This document shows positions 56,576-64,000 of a DNA stretch of 64,000 bases, piece after piece. This DNA comes from Cryptomeria japonica (lineage: Eukaryota; Streptophyta; Pinopsida; Cupressales; Cupressaceae). The notes beneath the pieces are model-generated. The model did not search any database and was not told the origin of the DNA. It worked only from the letters and a program-made list of their open reading frames with translations. Position numbers and translations under genes: made by a program. Position 1 is the first letter of the stretch. Each line of letters opens with the position of its first letter. The stretch is taken from contig NC_081414.1 of the NCBI RefSeq assembly GCF_030272615.1, positions 2,605,501 to 2,669,500 on the forward strand. The letters run 5' to 3'.

Positions 56576-57990
56576 TTGAAACAACACCTTGAAGACATCA
56601 ATATTAGTAGAGCCAAAGCCCCCACATCACAACAAAACACCTTCTCCACAAACACATACATTCCAAACCCAAACTTCAAGGATCAGTATGAAAACATGGT
56701 TAAGGAAATTAAAGCATCTAGGCAAAAACCCCAAGTCACACATCCAAACTACAATCCCCAAAACAACATTCTACCCAACCAACAATCCACATGCACACCT
56801 AGCACTTTAAACAACCAAGTCAACACCCAAAGGACAACATAAAAACCTATGGTTTACTCATGTAAAAATAGTACACCTTTGGGCTAGCCAATAGAATCTG
56901 CCTTGCAAAAACTTGTATCCTCTGAACTAATTACACTTCCTAAGGGTGGACTTCTTGAACCTAGAATCAAACCCTCATGGTGGAATGATCATGAATTTTG
57001 TAAATACCATAGAAACATAGGACATAAACTTTTAATTGCTACAAGCTTTTAAAAATGTCATCTAGGACCTTAGTGATCAAGGTGGCATTACTATTGAATA
57101 AAATCTAAATAATTCACCTAATGAGGAATTAGACATATGTCAAGATAATATTTCCAAGCATTGATGAAAATCATATACCCATGTCTAGCAATGGCTCATC
57201 TCAAAACAAAGCTTCCATTTCTCACATCATTCCTTCACCCCCTAAAACTTTACACCAAAAATCACCACCATCTCTATCAAGCAATGAGCCCAATGATGAT
57301 ACCTTTTAAGTTTACCCCCAAGGGATATCCACTATATAAATCCAAGCTAATTTACTTCTTGATATCAATCCCTCCCATAATTCAAAAATCCTAAAGCCAA
57401 TGCCACCATGCGATCCATTCCCAATCAAAAATACTCAAGATATTCCTATTCAAAATCTAGTCCTATCATGCCAAAATATGGACTCCATCCAAGAATCCCC
57501 TATGCATATCCAAAATCATACCCCATGTCAAGAGGATAATCCAAAGTATGAAGAAACATGTCCTAAAATGAATCAAGATCAAGATCACAAAGATTTTCCA
57601 TTTCATTCATTTTTTATGAAGACCCCATCTCCCTAGAGTGTCATAGTGATCCTCTTAGACCTTTTCATTCCATGCTAGATGATCCCACCATACCTTTCCA
57701 TTCCTTCCAAGATCATCCCCTTCCATCTCAATAGAAAATTTTCCTTCCAAGTCCCACTCACAATCCACTTCCTAAGAAAGATCGTGATATCCCTTCTATC
57801 ATTTCCAATGACCCTATTCCAAATCAAGAGCAAAGCATCATTTCCACTCAATGCAATGATCCTTCTCCATGTCAAGATCAAAGTATCCCTTCATTTCATT
57901 GTCATAATTCTCCATATCCTCCTCAAGATACTATCATCCCTCCTAACCCACCTCGCGATCCTAATTCTCCTAAAGATTTGAGGCTCATCC
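56576..57990 (+). pseudogene. Heavily decayed Ty3/gypsy gag
   Basis: A Pro/Gln/Asn-rich frame at 56576-56842 is followed after several stops by WWNDHEFCKYHRNIGHK (about 56970-57020), which resembles the zinc-knuckle region of Tat-type gag. Further Pro/Ser/Asn-rich fragments run to about 57990 in shifting frames. No RT is seen. It is older than the gag at 24537. Confidence 0.6.
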
Positions 57991-58171
57991 CTATCTAAAC
58001 CTTTCATGAACCCCTTACATATCCACTTGGTTCATCCCCTTTCATCCAATATAGTCTACTTCATAAAATTATCATTCCCTTCATACCTTATCCTCCACAA
58101 AATGGACTTGCATCTTGTTTCAAAAGAAAAAAAATATCCCATTGCTAAAAGGATTTGTCAAAGCATGTTGT

Positions 58172-58880
58172 TGTAATGGTGAAAAATTAGGGTGGAAAGA
58201 GAGATGAAAACCACTAATTTTTGCTTGGGTTGGCCATTACATTCAAAAGAGAGGGAATCCAATAGATTCATTCAAAAATCAACAAGGATTAAGATTGAAT
58301 ACTTATTGGATTAATTAATTTGGGATCCCTCTTTTCTGAGTAGAAATGTTGAAATTAGAAAAAGTATCGAAAATGAAGGTAAATATGTGGAAACAGTGAG
58401 CTGCAATCATTGAATTGAGGAACACACCTAGATCTAAGAAGTATATGCAGATTTAGATCCGATCCCCAAAAAAGCTCCAAAATTGTTGAGACTGGAGCAC
58501 CCGTCCCTCTAGTCCTCCTAACTTTTTGCATGCCAAAGAGGGTTGATTCGTCTTTGCAAATAATGCCAACTTTTTAAGATCATAGCCCCGTACTTGTTTC
58601 CTTCACATAAAAAGAAAGGGAAATAGGCTGGGAATAGGGGATTTCCTTAGGTCAAACCCTTATTTTGGAATTAACCATGGAATTGAGATAAAGATAATTG
58701 AAATTGTTGTAATGGAAGGTTCTCCTTATGAGGGAGATGTTGAATAATGACTGAAAATCAAATGATATACCTCCTTGTGAAGTTTGTTTGTCTCCACAAG
58801 AAATTAGGGATTGATGAAGTCTTCAACAAAATAGGATGAAATATATGTCTACTTCAATGCTTGAAGGAAGACTGATTATT
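58172..58880 (-). repeat. LTR fragment of a gypsy element
   Basis: Direct copy of 62118-62830, sharing tgtaatggtgaaaaat at the edge and ccactaatttttgcttgggtt. Similarity ends near 58880, where an unrelated stretch of about 280 bases (58880-59162) begins. Confidence 0.8.
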
Positions 58881-59162
58881 ATGAAGTATTCTGCACAAGT
58901 GCGTAAAGGAAGTAAACTCAGGAAAGAGAAGTTTATCCCTAATATCTTTTTGTGAATTAGAAATGAAAATTATTTGAATATCTTGATCAGGCGCATGAAA
59001 AGAAATTTAAGAATACAAATGTTTATATCTACCTATGATGTGGGGAAAAGTGAACGATGGAGAGATCAAGAGTATAGCTTTTCTTCCCTCCGAGGAGAGA
59101 TGAACGTTTCACTGCAGATTTCCCTTGAAACACTTTATCCACATTACATTAAAAGAGGGGGG

Positions 59163-60187
59163 GAGGGAATTCACTAGATCCAATATCTTAGGAAAGAGAT
59201 TGAATACTAAATGAATTGATAAAGGTGTGAAGATGACAAGCTAACCCCTCTTTTAGAATGAGTAATGGTTGAATAATGTGTTTTGAGATTAAGTGTAAAA
59301 GTAACAAAGAATTGATTATAACTTGAAATAGAAGCATGGGATGAAGTTGTCGAGATGAAGCTCCCCTATGAATTTGAGGAAAAGTTGTTGGGATCGTGCT
59401 AAAAGTGCACACGATCCTCTAAAAAATCTGCAAAATGAAAAGGGTTTTTCCGCCTCTACAAATGGAGTCTGAATCTGCAAACACAGCTGTGCACCTGCAA
59501 CCTACACACATAAAAGAGAGGAAAAGGGGTTGGGATTGGGGGTTTGCCTTAAGGTCAAACCCCAGTTTTGGAATTAACTAAATGATGAAAGAAAGTACTT
59601 GTAAGTAAATGCAAATGAAAGACTGAAATGTAATTCACCTCAAGGGAGGTTGTAGATAGAATGTAGGTAGATTTGCTTGTATGGAATTGAATGTTGAAAG
59701 GGATCTCCTCTTCAATTGTTGAATCCTTGACTTGAATACAACACCTAGCCTTGAAGGGAGACTTGAGAATGCTCAATGCTGGAAAGCTCTTGAATGCTTG
59801 ATTGCTTGAACTTATGCCCAATCCTCACTTATCTAACCTATGCAAATGGGTTGGCAAATGCAACTTAAATATTCGTCAATTAGGGTTAACTGATTGATTT
59901 TTCGTCACAGACCGACACAGGGAAAGTTTTCCCGCGTTATGCAAAGTCTAATGCAAAGATAGGATAGAGGGGACCCCAAAATAGGGCAGGAATAATGACG
60001 CCACACCCCCGTCGTGCCCTTGTCTCTGGACAAGAAGCAGGTTTAGGCAATGCAGAGGATAGAAAAAGTGTAGTTTCTGGGGATGAGCAAGTCTCGGGTC
60101 TCCGATAAGGCTTGGAGATTCAAATCGCCAACATGAAGACCCTAATGTGGTCGCAAGTTGCAGGGGTCACAATTTTATGACACTACA
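59163..60187 (-). repeat. Second, diverged LTR fragment fused to gag
   Basis: Shares order and motifs with 58249-58830 (rattgaatact, cctcttttmtgag, taggtcaaacccc) at lower similarity. It ends gacactaca at 60187, similar to the ends of the other gypsy LTRs, and directly adjoins the truncated gag at 60188. Confidence 0.65.
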
Positions 60188-61381
60188 CTACCAATAAAAT
60201 CAGTCACTTTTTCTTTAACACCTTGTTTACAATGCATCAAATTAGTCAAAGTAATTTTAGGACCAATATTATTGTGAAATTGTTGAATAAAAGCATTAGC
60301 CAATTGTTGAAATGAAGTAATAGAATAAGGAGGCAAAGAACAATACCATTGCAAAGCTTTATCCCTTAGTAATCTAGTAAACAATTTAGTCAACAATTTT
60401 TGGTCATGAGCAAAGTCACTACACAAAGTTTCAAATGTTTTAACATGAGTCAAGGGATCACCTTTTCCATTATAAAGCTCCAATTGAGGAACTTCTACAT
60501 GTTCAGGAGGGACAACTTGGATAATGTCATTGGATAATGGGCTCACTACATCAAATGTAGGCACATTATACTTAGATTGAGTCATAGAAGCTATTTGTTG
60601 TTGCAAGGAAGACACTGTTTGGGATAGATTATTAATGGTAGCTTTGGTGGATGGATTGAAATTGGACATGTTGGATTGAGAAGGAGGGGTAACATTTTTG
60701 AATGAAGGGGTTGAGAATAAGGAGGTGTAACACTAATGTAAGTAGGTGTAGGAGATGATTGGGTAACAAATGGAAGACTCATAGGAGGAGGTATGAAGGA
60801 ATTATGATTAGAGGAGTTTCCTCCTTGAATAAAATTTGTAGGTATGATATTTTGTGTAGAGGTAGCCATGATGTTTGATGTAAAGGCGGGAACAATAGCC
60901 ATAGGGGTAGTCAAAGGAATGGAATGATTAACCTAACTAGGAGGTTGTGTATAACCAAGGACTTCAACACAACTCTTCATAGACATAATATTAGTGTAAA
61001 CAATATGAGCAATGCCATGAAAGATATCAATACCAAGTTTATCATTTTGAACCATTCTTTTTAATCCTTCAATTAGTGGTAGAGCCTCACTTTCTCAGTA
61101 TTGTTGACTCATCCATTGTTGAAGATTTTCAAATTGATTGCCAATATTTGTCAATTGGTCAACGAAAACCCTAGTTAGTGATTCATCCACATCATGAGTA
61201 TTATATAAAAATGAGGATAAATGACATCATTTATAGGATTGTAAGAACCACCAACATCCTCATGGAACAAGTTATTCAAATTAGGCTCCATCTCCTTGGT
61301 AATTAAACCTTGGGAAGCCTTAATTCTACAAGTTCTTGTCACGAGGATATTATAGGTTGTACTAATAGTAGTAAAACTCAT
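60188..61381 (-). pseudogene. Truncated gag of the gag-only gypsy family
   Basis: Starts MSFTTIS at 61381 like the gag at 24537. The frame breaks near 61175, 60914 and 60669, and the part at 60669-60188 is close to the intact gag domain (LYNGKGDPLTHVKTF to KEKVTDFIG). It ends abruptly where an LTR begins, so the C-terminal half of gag is lost and no polypurine tract separates the two. Confidence 0.88.
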
Positions 61382-62117
61382 GCACTAAATAAGGGAAGTT
61401 GAAAATCTAAAATTTGAAACTTGCAAAATAATTTAATAAAGCAAAATTTTAGAAAAATGATTATTCAATTAAATAAGCAAATTGATTGAAAAGATAAAGG
61501 ATAATTGTGAAAAATTATGCAATGTACTAATAAATTTAAATTTAAAAATTAGGGCTTTGTGAAAAGAACCTCTTAATTTTAAAATTTAAATTTAAAATTA
61601 GATTTAAGGTTGTAATTTAAAAATTTAAATAATTAATCCAAAATTGGGCAACTCACAAGGTTATTTCAAAGTTAAAAATTAGGGTTCTTGAAATTAACCA
61701 CTTAATTTTAAAATCTAAATTTGAAATTTGATCTAAGATTGCAATTTTGAATTTGAGGCGGCTCTAAACTGATAAATTCAAAATTTAAACAACCCACAAG
61801 CTCAATTTTTAAAATTAGAGTTTTTTAAATTAACCACATAATTTTAAAATTAAAATTTGAAATTAAATTTGCAAGTTAAAATTTGAATTTTAAAATTGGA
61901 AAACACTTAGATCTAGAATAATTAATCCAAATTAAGTAATTCAAAAGCTCAAATTAAAAATTAAAAATTAGGGTTTTAGTGAAATTTACCTCTAAATTTT
62001 AAAAATTTAAAAGGAAATCAAACTTCTAAATGAAAATTTGAATTTTAAATTGCACACATACTCAAATGTGAGAACATAAATCAAAATTAAAGGTGTAAGG
62101 AGTTAGCTTCACCAAAA
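61382..62117 (-). other. AT-rich leader of the truncated gypsy element
   Basis: Lies between gag and the right LTR. Dominated by repeats of ttttaaaatttaaattt-like words. A degenerate primer site (minus strand TTTTGGTGAAGC) sits at about 62106-62117. No GC-rich hairpin copies are seen here, unlike the leader at 23376-24536. Confidence 0.6.
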
Positions 62118-63120
62118 TGTAATGGTGAAAAATCAGGTTTTCCACCCCAAGAGAGATGAAAACCACTAATTTTTGCTTGGGTTGACCATTACATTCAAAA
62201 TAGGGGGAGTCTAATAGATTCAATCAAAAATCAGCAAGGATTAAGATTGAATACTAATTGGATTGATTAATTTGGGACCCCTCTTTTGTGAGTTGAAATG
62301 TTGAAATTAGGAAAAGTGTTGAAAATGAAGGTAAATATGCGAAAACACTGAGCTATAATCATCAAATTGAGGCACACACTTGGATCTCAATAGTATATGT
62401 AGATTTGGATCTAATCCCTAAAAAAGCTCCAAAAATATTGGGATCAGAGCGCCGTCGTTCTGGTTCTCCTAACTTTTCGCACGCCAAAGAGGGTTGATTC
62501 GTCTCTGCAAATAATGTCAATTTTGAAGATTGCAGCTCCATACCTATTTCCTGCACACAAAAAGAAAGGGAAATAGGTTGGGAATAGGGGCTTGCCTTAG
62601 GTCAAACCCCTATTTTGTGATTAACCATGCAATAGAGATAAAGATAATTGAAATTGTTGTAACGGAAGGTTCTCCTTTTTAGGGAGATGTTGAATAATGA
62701 CTAAAAATCAAATGATATTCCTTGTGAAGTTTGTTTGTCTCCACACAAAATTAGGGCTTGATGAAGTCTTCAACAAAATAGGATGAAAGATGTCTACTTC
62801 AATGCTTGATTCTTGACTTTATTATTGCTCCAAGGCTTGAAGGAAGACTAATTATTGCTCAATTGCTTGAATGCTTGAATGCTTGAGGTCATGTGTATAC
62901 TATGATTGCCAGGATGACGTGATAAATGTCAAATGAGAGGGGAAAACCTCCTTTTATACTTGCTCGTCAAAAAACTTGCTAATTTCTCGACATGAGTCAA
63001 CATGGAGCTAGAAGTTTTGCTCAATTTTGAAATAGGACAAAGGGTTTTAAAGAGGTGCCAATTAGGGGGGACCAGAGCGTGGCGCCCTGGTCCTACCCCT
63101 ATTTAGAGCTAGGATAGGGT
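62118..63120 (-). repeat. 5' LTR of the truncated gypsy element, outer end cut
   Basis: Begins TGTAATGGTG on the plus strand beside the degenerate primer site. It matches 58172-58880, then continues with a short GC-rich palindrome (gaccagagcgtggcgccctggtcc at about 63069-63092). It lacks the usual ...CTACA end because a copia-type LTR starts at 63121. Confidence 0.75.
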
Positions 63121-64000
63121 TGTTAATCCTATGAGGATCTGGTTAATACTGAGAGGGGGGGATCAGTATTAAGACCAATTAAAACTTTAAACCCAAAAAC
63201 AAACTTATATCATATCTGAAATCATTTATCAGAATGTCTCAACTTCTTTTATTAGATCTAATAACCTCTTTATTAGGTTTTCTTAACACATTAATCAAAT
63301 CATTTACCACATCTATCAATACTTTGACCACTTAAGCAATCATATAGATTTGATCATATACCAACTTATTATTCTTATCAATCAAATTAAATACTTTCTC
63401 TAACAACTTCTTATTAGTACCGGTAACCTTTGATCAACCTATGATAAAACATCATAGCCAGTGTCTCAAAAATAATGAATGAAATGAACATAAACAAGAA
63501 CATCACATGAAAAACATTCCACACATGAACACCATAAGTTTTTGACGTGGAAACCCAAATAGGGAAAAACCATGGTGGGAGTTGGCACCCACAAATACTT
63601 GTACTCTTTTGAAGTACGCCCTCTTAGGAGCTTACAATATGCCCTATTAGGAGCAGGCCCTGTTAGAAGCTTACAATATGCCCTATTAGGAGCAGACCCT
63701 GTTAGGAGTCACCAGGTTAAGGGATTTTCCTAGCAGCCCAATTAGAAGCTTGATGATCTATTAGGATCAACCTCATGAGTTGATTTAACACTCTTTTGAG
63801 AGCTTCCCTGTTAGAGGACTTAAATGTTTAAGGCTTGTTAGGACCTACCCAATTAAGGGATTTAACCTGCTACAATTGTTAGGGAACAACAATGAAAAAT
63901 TGATCTGTTACTTGCACTTCACAGCTTGCTTGATTAGATCCAATTATGCTCAACACTCTCCAACTCTCAGGAAGATCTCACACTTCATTTGGATGGCTCA
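63121..64000 (-). repeat. Copia-type LTR running off the right edge
   Basis: Starts TGTTAATCCT and follows the layout of the LTR at 32182: ctgagaggggggg with a cagtatt near the start, then a gtgggagttggcacccac block, then repeated cctgttaggag words. It is a related but different family. Only one end is visible. Confidence 0.65.
63629..63706. repeat. 39 bp tandem repeat, 2 copies
   Basis: agcttacaatatgccctatt begins each unit (63629-63667 and 63668-63706). They differ at only a few bases and lie inside the copia-type LTR. Confidence 0.9.

Noticed and set aside
58167..63123. gttgt as a target duplication around the truncated gypsy element
   Set aside because: The right LTR is cut before its true end by a copia-type LTR that itself starts at 63121, so the match is coincidence.

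Overview
This window is plant nuclear DNA from a large, repeat-swollen genome. A conifer or other gymnosperm is my best guess. The grounds are the nested Tat-like Ty3/gypsy and Ty1/copia elements, the kilobase-scale low-complexity tracts, and large retroelement-linked proteins of a kind I associate with conifers. The conifer part is inference; the plant part is solid. Only one host gene looks intact: an 11-exon ABC transporter of the ABCC (MRP) class at 39625-46626.

Left (1-12.9 kb): a minus-strand Ty3/gypsy Tat-like element runs off the left edge. It has a 5' LTR at 6898-8555, a primer site matching tRNA-Trp, and one long pol frame (6720-1141) with protease, RT, two RNase H domains and integrase, but no gag domain. 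An antisense coiled-coil reading frame lies beyond its integrase. Next comes a solo LTR of the same family (9983-11624) inserted, with a GTAAG target duplication, into a decayed copia RT gene. AT-rich DNA with several long hairpins follows.

Middle (12.9-33.6 kb): a polypyrimidine tract, a 2.5 kb array of ~20 bp units in both orientations, and a second polypyrimidine tract. Then a minus-strand copia-like pair shares one LTR (17819-18960; the other LTR is 32182-33323). Its complete member encodes a gag with five zinc knuckles plus a very large protein of unknown function, and no pol. That protein gene is split by a younger plus-strand gypsy element (22263-29814, GAATG duplications, 1092 bp LTRs), which encodes gag and a protease-like domain but no RT, RNase H or integrase.

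Right (33.6-64 kb): a plus-strand copia pseudo-element (33609-37212), the ABCC gene, a truncated LINE (about 48206-48900), quiet AT-rich DNA, a decayed unknown gene (52030-55310), a decayed gypsy gag (56576-57990), fragments of the gag-only gypsy family (58172-63120), and the start of another copia-type LTR running off the right edge.

The main theme is divided coding capacity. One gypsy element has pol without gag, and a relative with the same primer site and similar LTR ends has gag without pol. A copia-like family carries gag plus an unknown protein in place of pol. The two gypsy families also share a conserved GC-rich hairpin motif in their LTRs and leader. Most isolated in-frame stops in these elements are one C-to-T change from a sense codon, which suggests decay through cytosine methylation.
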